Source of the DNA: MGBC124762 sp048201935
GTDB taxonomy: Bacteria; Bacillota; Clostridia; Oscillospirales; Oscillospiraceae
NCBI GenBank assembly: GCA_048201935.1
Contig: DBFBGR010000016.1
Location: 1-57,381 of the forward strand
Direction: 5' to 3'
Length of the DNA: 57,381 nucleotides
A program made the translations under genes and the position numbers. This document shows, piece after piece, positions 32,411-40,507 of this stretch (the first letter of the stretch is position 1; each line of letters begins with the position of its first letter). The notes beneath the pieces are model-generated. The model ran no database searches. It was not told the origin of the DNA and saw only the letters and a program-made list of their open reading frames with translations.

Positions 32411-32439
32411 TTGTGCATCGGGCCAGTTTGTGCTATGAT
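32411..32439 (+). promoter_or_regulatory. Promoter of tsaE-tsaB-upp
   Basis: TTGTGC (32411-32416), 17 bases, TATGAT (32434-32439), then AGGGGAAGG before the ATG at 32472. Confidence 0.65.
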
Positions 32440-32471
32440 ATAGAAAAATCAGGCAAGGGAGGGGAAGGCGG

Positions 32472-32894
32472 ATGGTGTTTGAAAGCCACAGCGAGCAGGA
32501 GACCGAGGCCCTGGGCCGCCGTCTGGCCCAGACCCTCCGCCCCGGCGACGTGATCGCCCTGGACGGCGACCTGGGGGCGGGCAAGACCGCCTTCACCCGA
32601 GGGCTGGCCGCCGGCCTGGGCTATCCCGGCCGGGTCACCAGCCCCACCTTCACCATCGTCAATGAATATGACGGCGGACGGCTCAGTTTGTTCCATTTCG
32701 ACCTCTACCGCCTGACCTCCCCCGAGGAGCTGTTCGACATCGGCTGGGAGGACTATCTGGACCGGGGCGGCGTGTGCTGCGTGGAGTGGAGCGCCCTGGG
32801 CGGGGAGTATCTGGCCTCGGCCCGGCACGTCACCATCACCAAGGGGCCTACCGATGGGGACCGCCGTGTGGAAATGGAGGAGCCGCCATGCTGA
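32472..32894 (+). CDS. tsaE: tRNA t6A biosynthesis ATPase TsaE
   Basis: A 140-residue P-loop ATPase that works with TsaB and TsaD to make N6-threonylcarbamoyladenosine at position 37 of ANN-decoding tRNAs. Walker A GDLGAGKT at 32-39, followed by the family's GYPGRVTSPTFTIVNEY (about 51-67) and FHFDLYRLTSPEEL with the conserved Asp. GWEDYLDRGGVCCVEW is the Walker-B-type end. The ATG at 32472 has GGGGAAGG upstream. Its last codons overlap the start of tsaB by seven bases. TsaD and the TsaC enzyme are not in the window. Confidence 0.94.
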   Translation: MVFESHSEQETEALGRRLAQTLRPGDVIALDGDLGAGKTAFTRGLAAGLGYPGRVTSPTFTIVNEYDGGRLSLFHFDLYRLTSPEELFDIGWEDYLDRGGVCCVEWSALGGEYLASARHVTITKGPTDGDRRVEMEEPPC

Positions 32895-33622
32895 TCTTAG
32901 CCCTGGAGAGCTCGGCCAAGGCCGCCTCCTGCGCGCTGTGCCGGGACGAATTTTTGGTGGCCCAGAGCTACCAGCACAGCGCCCTCACCCACTCGGTGAC
33001 CCTTCTGCCCATGGTGGAGGACATGCTGAAAAACTGCGGATACTCTCTGGACCAGGTGGAGCTCATGGCCGTGGCCAAGGGCCCGGGGTCCTTCACCGGT
33101 CTTCGCATCGGCGTGTCCGAGGCCAAGGGCCTGGCCTGGGCCAAGGGTCTTCCCTGCGCGGGGTGCTCTACGTTGGAATCCATGGCCTGGAGCCTGAGCC
33201 ATTTGGAGGGCCAGGACATCTGCTGCGCTATGGACGCGCGGCGAAGCCAGGTCTACGCCGCCCGGTTTCGCATCGAACAGGGCGCGCCCGTCCGGCTCAG
33301 CGAGGACGACGCGGTGAGCCTGGACGACCTCTGCGCCGAGATCCAAAAAAATTCTGCCGGAAAATGTCAGATGATAGTTGGAGACGGCTGGCAGTTGTGT
33401 TATAATGAATTCCAGCGCCGGGGCGTCCCCTGCCTTGTAGCCCCCGAGGCCCTGCGCTATCCCACCGCCTGGGGCGTGGGGCGCTGCGCGCTGGAGCTTG
33501 AGCGCCGGGGCAAGCTGGTCACGGCGGCGGAGCTGGCCCCGGATTATCACAGGTTATCCCAAGCCGAGCGGGAACGTCTGGCCCGGCTATCAAATGACGA
33601 AGGAGAGGAAAATCATGGATGA
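32888..33622 (+). CDS. tsaB: tRNA t6A biosynthesis protein TsaB
   Basis: A 244-residue inactive paralogue of TsaD (ASKHA fold) that forms the core of the t6A-making complex. Hallmarks: LILALESSAKAASCAL at the N-terminus, the central SALTHSVTLLPMVEDML, and the highly conserved VAKGPGSFTGLRIG (about 62-75), followed by the GLAWAKGLP segment. The ATG at 32888 was chosen because the N-terminus then matches the family; a longer open frame extends back through tsaE. It overlaps tsaE by seven bases and upp by eight, so all three are coupled. A RimI-type acetyltransferase, common after tsaB, is absent. Confidence 0.94.
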   Translation: MLILALESSAKAASCALCRDEFLVAQSYQHSALTHSVTLLPMVEDMLKNCGYSLDQVELMAVAKGPGSFTGLRIGVSEAKGLAWAKGLPCAGCSTLESMAWSLSHLEGQDICCAMDARRSQVYAARFRIEQGAPVRLSEDDAVSLDDLCAEIQKNSAGKCQMIVGDGWQLCYNEFQRRGVPCLVAPEALRYPTAWGVGRCALELERRGKLVTAAELAPDYHRLSQAERERLARLSNDEGEENHG

Positions 33623-34247
33623 AATGGTACACGTTCTAGACCACCCCCTGCTCCAGCACAAGCTGTCCATCCTCCGCAACAAGAACACCGGCGTCAAGGA
33701 CTTTCGCGAGGTCGTGGGCGAGATCGCCACGCTGATGTGCTACGAGGCCACCCGGGACCTGCCCGTGGAGCAGGTGGAGATCGAGACCCCCGTGGCCAAG
33801 GCCAAGGTCAACGTCATCGCGGGCAAGAAGCTGGCCATCGTGCCGGTGCTCCGGGCGGGCCTTGGTATGGTGGACGGCATTTTGACCCTCATCCCCTCGG
33901 CCAAGGTGGGCCACATCGGCCTCTACCGCGACCCCACCACCCACGAGCCGGTGGAGTATTACTGCAAGATGCCCGACGACATCGAGAGCCGCGAGGTCAT
34001 CATCCTAGACCCCATGCTGGCCACCGGCGGCTCCGCCTCCGCGGCCATCCAGTTCATCAAGAACTACGGCTGCAAGAACATCAAGCTGATGAACATCATC
34101 GCCGCCCCCGAGGGCATTGAACGGGTGCGTAAGGACCACCCCGACGTGGACATCTACGTGGCCGCTGTGGACGAAAAGCTCAACGACCACGCCTACATCG
34201 TCCCCGGCCTGGGCGACGCGGGCGACCGCATCTTCGGGACGAAGTAA
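33615..34247 (+). CDS. upp: Uracil phosphoribosyltransferase
   Basis: A 210-residue salvage enzyme that makes UMP from uracil and PRPP. Seen: PLLQHKLSILRNKNTG (about 11-26), IVPVLRAGLGMVDG (about 75-88), YYCKMPDDI, the PRPP loop DPMLATGGS (132-140), and the uracil-binding end YIVPGLGDAGDRIFG. The ATG at 33615 overlaps the end of tsaB (ATGGATGA) and has AGGAGAGG upstream. Last gene of the run. The 3' flank holds a long perfect palindrome rather than a normal T-tract terminator. Confidence 0.96.
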   Translation: MDEMVHVLDHPLLQHKLSILRNKNTGVKDFREVVGEIATLMCYEATRDLPVEQVEIETPVAKAKVNVIAGKKLAIVPVLRAGLGMVDGILTLIPSAKVGHIGLYRDPTTHEPVEYYCKMPDDIESREVIILDPMLATGGSASAAIQFIKNYGCKNIKLMNIIAAPEGIERVRKDHPDVDIYVAAVDEKLNDHAYIVPGLGDAGDRIFGTK

Positions 34248-34275
34248 AGACAAGCGCACTGATAACGACAAACAA

Positions 34276-34316
34276 AGGGACGGTTTTCCTGTCATGCTGA
34301 CAGGAAAACCGTCCCT
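34276..34316. repeat. Perfect palindrome with 19-bp arms, possible REP-like element
   Basis: AGGGACGGTTTTCCTGTCA (276-294 of this kb) and its exact complement (298-316) around TGC. No T-run follows, so it is not a standard terminator, though it may shield the upp mRNA end. Similar GGGACGGTT palindromes are dispersed in many Firmicutes genomes, as far as I recall. Confidence 0.75.
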
Positions 34317-34338
34317 ACTGTTCCCCCCACTGCCCCGG

Positions 34339-36777
34339 TCAGTTCAGTCGGTACGCCTCCATCACCGGAGAGAGCCCTTCGTCCAAAAGGAACACCACGT
34401 TTTTTCCGCCGGGGAACAGCCAACAATAGAAGGCTCTGCTGTTTTGATCGTCGCTGTATTCTTTTTTGTATGCACACAGTATCCTTCCATCGGCGTCGTA
34501 ACACGCCTGCCATAACGTCATATTGTCCGGGAACGTGGCGTCGCCCTGCGCGATGACCCGCACCTGAAATGCCGTGCCCTCCGGGTCCACCGGGCACACC
34601 TCGACCACATGATCGCCAACCTGCTTTTCGCAAAGGACCGGGCTGCGCCAAGCGGTCTGTCCCAGCGTAACGACTGTCCCCTCCCGGTCCCCGACGATCC
34701 GCTCCATCACCTGTTGGGACGGCTCATAAGCTCCGCCCCTGCAGTACCAGCGAAAAAGATACCGCGAGCCCAACTGGACATAGGTGTTTCCGAAGAATAT
34801 GGGTTGGGCATTGACCGGCGTATCCTCGCCGCCCCACCAGAACTCCCGCAGATCAATGATGGCGTTCCGGCTCAAATAAAAAATATTGTTCCGCAGGTAG
34901 ATCCCATCATTGTCCACAGCGCCAAATCCGTTTTCCACCGCGCTCAGCCAAAAGCTGTCGGTTCCCGCGGGCTCACTTTGCAGGATACTGTTGTAAAGCC
35001 AGCCGTCGCCGGTATACATGACGATGTTATCCTCGTATACGAGGTTGGAGAGGAAACATGTGGAATCCGGGTTGTCCATGGCCGCCAGACCAGCCCAGTG
35101 CATCGGCGCGCCGCAGTATTCAAACAGATTGCCTGTGAACCGCTGGTTCTCGTAGCGAATGACCTCCGCCGTATCAGAAGAATAATCGTGCATGGAGGTA
35201 ATCGTTGCCATAGGACCGCAGTGGTGGATGTAGCTATCGGTGACCGACAGCTCCGTGCTGTAGGTCCCGATGGCGCCCCCGGCGATATGAGGACGGTACA
35301 GGCCGTTTTCCTCCAAGATATAATTTGAGGGCCAGCCCCCACACCAGCCAATTTCCAGCTCGCGAAAGCGATAAGACTCCATAGGCGTACCAACGCTCAT
35401 TCCCTGTGTGCCCATCATGGTGCAGTAACGGATGTCCAGGCCACAAAGGCTTGAGTGGGGAAGCATGTCGATGCCGACGACCTCCTGGGGCACAGAGACC
35501 ACATCATAGACTTCCGCGGGATTTCCGGCATCGCAGCGCAGGTACAGCTCACCTCTTAAATAGGGGTCGATCCGGTTCTGGAAGTCCGACCGGTCACAGC
35601 TTTCCAGATCGAAGAGATCGCAGAAGGTCAGGTCCCTGTCCAGCGCTTGCTCCACGCGGAAGTCCGCGCCGTCCTGATCGACGTATCTGATATCTCCGTC
35701 CCACCACGGATAGACCATATCCGCCCAGGTCTCTCCTTCATTGAACACAATGACGTTGGGCGCGCGCAGCTTGCGGGCGGCCTTCCAAATTTTCGCGCCG
35801 CTCTGGTCGTAATACAGTTCCCAGAACGCCGGGTCATTCGCCTGGACGATGTCGCCGCGCAGAACGGGCTTCGCGCCCTCGCCATAGGCTCCCACATCCA
35901 CGCCGTCGATGAAGCCCAGGTTGCGCTGCTGGCCCAGCCCGCCTTCCACATCCACATACCAGGCGCTCCCCCGTTCAAAGAGCACCGCGTCCCCGGCCGT
36001 CGGTCCCGCCAGCATGGCACGGTACGGCGTGGCCCAAGCGGTTTCGGGCGAGCGTCCATCGCCAGCGTCATCGCCGTGATTGGAAATGTAGTAGATCGTC
36101 CCTGTTACACCGGCCGTACAGTCCGTCACGGCATCGCGTATCTCCTCGCGCCGCTCCTTTGCCATAGCGGTATAGGTCCCGGTGGTATCCAGCGCCCACA
36201 GCGCGTAGGCCAACTGTCCCCGTGTCGCGTCGCCTTTCGGGTCCAGGGCGTTTTTATCTGTCACACCGCACATGATCCCATTGTCAAAGGCCCACTTCAT
36301 GGCGTCTATGGCGTCAGGCCGGACAGCGTCCATATCCACGAAGTGTTCGCTCTGGCCCAGGGTACTGTAACCCTTGTATTTCGCGTAACGGTAAAGTATG
36401 ACCGCCATATCTTCCCGGGCTATGGCGTGCTCAGGGTCCAGCGCCCCGTCCTCGTATCCGACGATGAGCCCGACGGCCGTGGCCCAGGCCGCGGCTGTGC
36501 CATACGTGCTTTCCGCACCGGAAACCTCCTCCAAGTGGTAGAGTGCGTCGACCAGCAAAGCCATGCTCACCGACCCCGATGGGGCAAAGGTCTGATCGGT
36601 CATCGGCTCCATCAGTCCTTTTTCCCAGGCAAAGTATACCGCCTGGCAGTACGGCGCGTTCTCCTGGACATCCACAAAGCCGGACCGAGCCTCCGCCGCC
36701 CACGCCCGCGGCGAAAACAGCCCCTGCAAAAGGCAGAGGGCAAGAAGAAGGCACCGCGCTTTTATCGTCCGTTTCAT
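34339..36777 (-). CDS. Secreted SLH-domain protein with right-handed beta-helix
   Basis: An 812-residue exported protein. Signal peptide 1-27 (cleavage near AWA-AEA). Three SLH domains follow (about 30-85, 90-145, 150-210, e.g. FVDVQENAPYCQAVYFAWEKG), which bind cell-wall polymer. A right-handed beta-helix begins with the usual YYISNHGDDAGDGRSPETAW (about 226-245) and AGDAVLFERGSAWYV, and continues through SYIHHCG, NLFEYCG and YLRNNIFYL coils to about 640. A beta-rich C-terminal part closes it. Such helices bind or cleave polysaccharides; the activity is unknown. The ATG at 36775-36777 has AGAAGGGGG upstream; a GTG ten codons earlier is less likely. It lies 26 bases after xre in the same direction. 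Lower G+C than its neighbours. Confidence 0.88.
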   Translation of the reverse strand: MKRTIKARCLLLALCLLQGLFSPRAWAAEARSGFVDVQENAPYCQAVYFAWEKGLMEPMTDQTFAPSGSVSMALLVDALYHLEEVSGAESTYGTAAAWATAVGLIVGYEDGALDPEHAIAREDMAVILYRYAKYKGYSTLGQSEHFVDMDAVRPDAIDAMKWAFDNGIMCGVTDKNALDPKGDATRGQLAYALWALDTTGTYTAMAKERREEIRDAVTDCTAGVTGTIYYISNHGDDAGDGRSPETAWATPYRAMLAGPTAGDAVLFERGSAWYVDVEGGLGQQRNLGFIDGVDVGAYGEGAKPVLRGDIVQANDPAFWELYYDQSGAKIWKAARKLRAPNVIVFNEGETWADMVYPWWDGDIRYVDQDGADFRVEQALDRDLTFCDLFDLESCDRSDFQNRIDPYLRGELYLRCDAGNPAEVYDVVSVPQEVVGIDMLPHSSLCGLDIRYCTMMGTQGMSVGTPMESYRFRELEIGWCGGWPSNYILEENGLYRPHIAGGAIGTYSTELSVTDSYIHHCGPMATITSMHDYSSDTAEVIRYENQRFTGNLFEYCGAPMHWAGLAAMDNPDSTCFLSNLVYEDNIVMYTGDGWLYNSILQSEPAGTDSFWLSAVENGFGAVDNDGIYLRNNIFYLSRNAIIDLREFWWGGEDTPVNAQPIFFGNTYVQLGSRYLFRWYCRGGAYEPSQQVMERIVGDREGTVVTLGQTAWRSPVLCEKQVGDHVVEVCPVDPEGTAFQVRVIAQGDATFPDNMTLWQACYDADGRILCAYKKEYSDDQNSRAFYCWLFPGGKNVVFLLDEGLSPVMEAYRLN

Positions 36778-36803
36778 GGGTCTGTTCCCCCTTCTTTTCT
36801 GTT

Positions 36804-37025
36804 TCACCGCCGGTAGGACAGCGGGTCGTCGATGAGTCCGATCAAATAGTCGGCGGAGAGGTCGTAGAATTTGCAGAGCCGGACCAGGTCCTCGATCTTC
36901 AGCTCCGCCCGCCCCGCTTCAATGTGGTTGTAGCCCTGCTGGGTCTTGTTCAGGAGCCGCCCGATCCTCTCCTGGGTGTAGTCCCCGTCCTCCCGGACGC
37001 TCCGCAGCCGCGCGCGATAGTCCAT
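36804..37025 (-). CDS. XRE family HTH transcriptional regulator
   Basis: A 73-residue repressor-type protein consisting almost only of a Cro/C1 helix-turn-helix: LRSVREDGDYTQERIGRLLN (about 7-26), then KTQQGYNHIEAGRAELKIEDLVRLCKFYD (split over helices three to five) and the typical LSADYLIGLIDDP end. The ATG at 37023-37025 follows a full AAGGAGGT. Two identical-form dyads ACTCA-N5-TGAGT lie 40-80 bases upstream, likely its own operators. It is followed closely by the SLH beta-helix gene, which it probably controls. A promoter pointing the other way lies between the operators (see findings). Confidence 0.92.
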   Translation of the reverse strand: MDYRARLRSVREDGDYTQERIGRLLNKTQQGYNHIEAGRAELKIEDLVRLCKFYDLSADYLIGLIDDPLSYRR

Positions 37026-37066
37026 GCCGCACCTCCTTACGTGGATGTCTGCTCCTATCATAGAAC

Positions 37067-37081
37067 ACTCATAAATTGAGT
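37067..37081. promoter_or_regulatory. Operator-like dyad 1 (ACTCA-N5-TGAGT)
   Basis: Perfect 5-bp arms, ACTCA-TAAAT-TGAGT. Ends two bases before the -35 of the plus-strand promoter. Confidence 0.65.
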
Positions 37082-37082
37082 A

Positions 37083-37111
37083 TTGACAATTACTCAAAGT
37101 CTGAGTATAAT
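37083..37111 (+). promoter_or_regulatory. Consensus plus-strand promoter with no gene behind it
   Basis: TTGACA (37083-37088), 17 bases, TATAAT (37106-37111): both boxes perfect. It points away from xre into a terminator that starts 24 bases later. Confidence 0.8.
37092..37106. promoter_or_regulatory. Operator-like dyad 2 (ACTCA-N5-TGAGT)
   Basis: ACTCA-AAGTC-TGAGT within the spacer of the plus-strand promoter; centre is 25 bp from dyad 1. Confidence 0.65.
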
Positions 37112-37134
37112 TTTGAGCAAGCCTATCGCGCGCT

Positions 37135-37170
37135 AAAAAGAAGCCATGCGCTGGGCGCATGGCTTCTTTT
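37135..37170. terminator. Bidirectional intrinsic terminator
   Basis: 16-bp stem AAAAGAAGCCATGCGC / GCGCATGGCTTCTTTT around TGG. Ends the M23 peptidase gene (minus) and would stop any transcript from the plus-strand promoter after about 50 bases. Confidence 0.9.
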
Positions 37171-37179
37171 CGCTTTGCG

Positions 37180-37923
37180 TTACTGCTGGGGCAAAAAGGT
37201 CTCCGGGTCTACGGTCTTGCCCTGGTGGGTCATCTCGAAGTGGAGATGGCTGGCCTTGGCGCTCTCGGCGATGGCGGTCTTGCCAATGGAGCCGATGACC
37301 GCGCCGGTGGTGACGCTGTCGCCCACCTCCACCGTAGGCGTACCCGCCAGGTTGGCGTAGAGCGACTGGACCTCGCCGTCGTGGTCGATGACCACGCACT
37401 GGCCCATGAGGGGGTCGGCGTAGACGGCGCTGACGGTGCCGTCGGCCACCGCCATGACCTGGGTGCCCAGCTCGGCGGCCAGGTCTAAGCCCTGGTGGGT
37501 GCGCCAGTCGCCCATGGTCTCATCGTAGGCCACCACCTCCAGGCTGAAGTCCCCGATGGTCTGGCCCTTCACCGGCCAGGTGTAGACCACCGCCTTGCCC
37601 GTGGGGCCCACAGTGGGCTCGGGGGTGGGGGTGGGCGTGGGCTTGGGCGTGGGCTTGGGAGTGGGCTTAGGCGTAGGGGCCGGGGTGGGGACCGGCGTGG
37701 GCGTAGCGGGCGGCAGGGTGGGCAGCGCCGCCGAGGGAGCCGGCACCACCACCTGGGCCGGTCCGGCCACAGTCCGCGCGTCCGAGGCGGTCTCGGCCAG
37801 AAGGAAGTAGCCCGAAACGCCAATGGCGGCCACGCACAAGATCAGGACGATGTAGAAGCCCTTTCCGGCGAAGAAGCCGCTGACACGCTCGAAGAAGCCG
37901 TCTTTGCTGCGTTTTCCTTTCAA
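37180..37923 (-). CDS. Membrane-anchored M23 family metallopeptidase
   Basis: A 247-residue LytM-type endopeptidase. Basic N-terminus, one membrane helix (about 22-42), a spacer (about 45-105) dominated by Pro-Thr-Pro and Pro-Lys-Pro-Thr repeats that would cross the wall, then the M23 domain (about 115-247). Zinc-site motifs are THQGLDLAAELG and SHLHFEM, both intact, so it should be an active zinc peptidase cutting peptidoglycan cross-bridges. The form is like SpoIIQ of clostridia, but no spoIIIA locus is near. It starts at a TTG (37921-37923) with GGAGG eight bases upstream; longer frames lack support. Monocistronic. Confidence 0.9.
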   Translation of the reverse strand: MKGKRSKDGFFERVSGFFAGKGFYIVLILCVAAIGVSGYFLLAETASDARTVAGPAQVVVPAPSAALPTLPPATPTPVPTPAPTPKPTPKPTPKPTPTPTPEPTVGPTGKAVVYTWPVKGQTIGDFSLEVVAYDETMGDWRTHQGLDLAAELGTQVMAVADGTVSAVYADPLMGQCVVIDHDGEVQSLYANLAGTPTVEVGDSVTTGAVIGSIGKTAIAESAKASHLHFEMTHQGKTVDPETFLPQQ

Positions 37924-38084
37924 TTCAAACACCTCCGTGGCACCTATTGTTGCCAGCTTTGGAGATGTTATACACACCCGGGTGCCTTTTCCTGGGAATT
38001 TTTTAAGACCTCGTTTAGAATTTCTTCACATTTCTCTGGTAAAGTGTACCCTAGTTTATCATCCCCCGAAGGAGGTCTTGCTTC

Positions 38085-39752
38085 ATGGAGGAAGCGACCA
38101 AGTCCGCGCCCAAGTTCACCGCCCCGAAAAAGCGTCGGAAATGGCCCAAGCGGGTCATCATCCTGGCGGTGGTACTGCTGGCCCTTATTTTGCTGTTTCG
38201 CGCCTGTGGCGGCTCGGCCACGCAGAGCGCCGGCGGCTCCTTCCTGCCCGCTCAGGCCACCCGGCAGCATCTGGCCGTCACCGTCACCGGCACGGGCACG
38301 GTGAAGCCCAACGACGACTACCGCCCCACCACCCTGCTCCGGGGCGAGATCCTCTCCGCCCCCTTTGAGGAGGGCGACCTGGTGGCCAAGGACCAGGTGC
38401 TTTTCACCCTGGACCCCACCGACGTGGAGAACAACATCCGCTCCGCCCAAAGCGGCGTGGAGCGGGCCCAGTTGGGGGTGGATCAGGCCCAACTGACCCT
38501 GGACAACCTCCTCAAGACCCAAGCCGACAACAAGGACGACATGGCCATCAAGGCCACCGCCACGGGCACGCTGACCAAGCTCTACATAGACCCCGGCGAC
38601 ACCGTGGCCGCCGGCACCCCCATCGCGGATATCCTGGACCGGGACACCATGGAGCTCACCGTGCCCTTCCACGCCGTCCACGCCAAGACCTTCTCCATCG
38701 GCCAGAGCGCCCAGGTCACCGTCACCGGCTCGGCCAGCGTCCTCTCGGGCACCATCAGCGAGATCGGCGCGGCGGACCAGGTGATGCCGGGCAACGCCGT
38801 GGCCCGACAGGTGGTCATCCGGGTGTCCAACCCCGGGGCCCTGGACCGGGGCTCCACCGCCACCGCCCAGGTGGGGGAGGTGGCCTCGGCGGGGCTTGGC
38901 AGCTTTGACTACGCCGCGTCCAAGCAGGTGCTGGCCCTGGCCTCGGGCAAGGTGGAGACCCTCAACGTCCGGGAGGGCGCGCAGGTAGCAAACAACCAGG
39001 TTTTGGGCTCCTTTGAGCTCCCCGACCTCCAAAACCAGATCGACAACGCCCGGCTGTCGGTACGAAACGCCCAACTGTCCCTCTCCGACGCCCAGGAGGC
39101 CCTGCGCATCGCCCAGGACCTGCTGGACGACTACACCATCACCTCCCCCATCGACGGCACCGTCATCGAGAAGAACTACAAGGCCGGGGACAACATCGAC
39201 CCCTCCACCGCCGCCGCCTCGGGCCAGAACGCCTGCATGGCCGTCATCTACGACCTGTCCCGGATGACCTTTGACATGAACGTCTCCGAGCTGGATGTGA
39301 GCAAGCTGAAGGTGGGCCAGAGCGTCACCTTCACCTCCGACGCTTTGGAGGGCCAGACCTTCACCGGCCATGTGGACAAGGTCAACATCAACGGCGTCAC
39401 CCTCAACGGTTCCACCAACTACCCCGTTACCATCGTCATTGACTCCGGCGAGGGGCTCTATCCGGGCATGAACGTCTCGGCCACCATTTTGGTGGAGGAG
39501 ATCGGAGAGGTCCTGGCCATCCCCGTGGACGCGGTCCAGCGAGGCAACACCGTGCTGGTGGCTCCGCCGGAGGCCCTGAACAGCAAGGGCGAGCTCACCG
39601 ACCCCGCCAAGCTGGAGGAGCGGGCGGTGGAGCTGGGCCGGGGCGACAGCGAGAGCATCGAGGTCCTCAGCGGCCTGGCCGAGGGCGAGACCATCGTTAT
39701 CCCCAACATGGCCTCCAACGCCATGGCCCAGATGATGGGCATGATGCAGTGA
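38085..39752 (+). CDS. Efflux periplasmic-adaptor-type (HlyD/MacA-like) subunit
   Basis: A 555-residue membrane-fusion-type protein. N-terminal helix (about 23-42) leaves the rest outside. A split biotinyl-lipoyl domain (about 60-110 and 320-360), a helical hairpin between (about 115-150 and 290-325, with SAQSGVERAQLGVDQAQ), a beta-barrel domain (about 385-470) and a C-terminal membrane-proximal part (to 555) with IPVDAVQRGNTVLV. One unusual trait is a doubled adaptor core (two lipoyl-like units, ATGTLTKLYIDPGD and SPIDGTVIEKNYKAGD). In Gram-positives such adaptors serve MacB-type exporters of peptides or toxins. GGAGG precedes the ATG. First gene of a four-gene operon. Confidence 0.9.
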   Translation: MEEATKSAPKFTAPKKRRKWPKRVIILAVVLLALILLFRACGGSATQSAGGSFLPAQATRQHLAVTVTGTGTVKPNDDYRPTTLLRGEILSAPFEEGDLVAKDQVLFTLDPTDVENNIRSAQSGVERAQLGVDQAQLTLDNLLKTQADNKDDMAIKATATGTLTKLYIDPGDTVAAGTPIADILDRDTMELTVPFHAVHAKTFSIGQSAQVTVTGSASVLSGTISEIGAADQVMPGNAVARQVVIRVSNPGALDRGSTATAQVGEVASAGLGSFDYAASKQVLALASGKVETLNVREGAQVANNQVLGSFELPDLQNQIDNARLSVRNAQLSLSDAQEALRIAQDLLDDYTITSPIDGTVIEKNYKAGDNIDPSTAAASGQNACMAVIYDLSRMTFDMNVSELDVSKLKVGQSVTFTSDALEGQTFTGHVDKVNINGVTLNGSTNYPVTIVIDSGEGLYPGMNVSATILVEEIGEVLAIPVDAVQRGNTVLVAPPEALNSKGELTDPAKLEERAVELGRGDSESIEVLSGLAEGETIVIPNMASNAMAQMMGMMQ

Positions 39753-39766
39753 TAGGAGGTCAAGCC

Positions 39767-40507
39767 TTGGAGCACCTCATTGAATTTCGGGATATCTATA
39801 AAATATATCACATGGGCGACACGGACGTTCACGCCCTAGACGGGGTGAGCCTCACCATCGACGAGGGCGAGTTCGTGGCCATCGTGGGCCAGTCGGGCTC
39901 GGGCAAGTCCACGGCCATGAACATCATCGGCTGTCTGGACGTGCCCACCTCGGGGAGCTACCACCTGGGCGGCGTGGACGTGTCCACCATGGACGACGAC
40001 CAGCAGGCCGAGGTCCGCAACAAGATGCTGGGCTTTATCTTTCAGCAGTATAACCTCATCCCCAAGCTCACCGTGCAGGAAAACGTAGAGCTGCCCCTTT
40101 TGTACGCCGGTATCTCCGCCGACGAGCGCCGGGAGCGGGCCATCCGTTCTCTGGAGCGGGTGGGTCTGGCCGACAAGCGCAAAAATCTGCCCTCTCAGCT
40201 CTCCGGCGGCCAGCAGCAACGGGTGTCCATCGCCCGGGCCCTGGCGGGCCAGCCCTCGGTGATCCTGGCCGACGAGCCCACCGGCGCGCTGGACTCCCGC
40301 ACCGGACGGGAGGTCCTGTCCTTCCTGCAGCAGCTCAACGCCGAGGGCAACACCGTGGTCCTTATCACCCACGACAACTCCATCGCCGTCAAGGCAAAGC
40401 GCATCGTCCGCCTCCAAGACGGCAGGATCATCTACGACGGCGACGCCCACGACCCCGCCGCCGTGGTCCAGCCCGAGGAGGACACGTCTGAGGAGGTGGG
40501 CGCGTGA
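39767..40507 (+). CDS. ABC transporter ATP-binding protein (MacB/LolD type)
   Basis: A 246-residue ATPase. Walker A GQSGSGKS at 41-48, Q-loop FIFQQYNL, signature LSGGQ at 145-149, Walker B VILADEP at 165-171, and the H-loop ITHD. The closeness to MacB/LolD/YtrE-type exporters comes from the CLDVPTSG and DEPTGALDS patterns. It starts at a TTG (39767-39769): AGGAGG lies nine bases upstream and the Met-Glu-His-Leu-Ile-Glu-Phe N-terminus fits; no ATG is suitable. It begins 14 bases after the adaptor gene and overlaps the permease gene by four bases. Confidence 0.95.
   Translation: MEHLIEFRDIYKIYHMGDTDVHALDGVSLTIDEGEFVAIVGQSGSGKSTAMNIIGCLDVPTSGSYHLGGVDVSTMDDDQQAEVRNKMLGFIFQQYNLIPKLTVQENVELPLLYAGISADERRERAIRSLERVGLADKRKNLPSQLSGGQQQRVSIARALAGQPSVILADEPTGALDSRTGREVLSFLQQLNAEGNTVVLITHDNSIAVKAKRIVRLQDGRIIYDGDAHDPAAVVQPEEDTSEEVGA

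Noticed and set aside
37144..37180. Small plus-strand frame with an ATG inside the hairpin behind the orphan promoter
   Set aside because: The ATG is in the terminator stem, there is no good ribosome binding site, and the frame is antisense to the M23 gene.
37600..37690. Short tandem repeats of GGGCGTGGGC type, at first sight array-like
   Set aside because: They encode the Pro-Thr/Pro-Lys spacer of the M23 peptidase in frame. Units are short and irregular, so this is not a CRISPR array or minisatellite of note.
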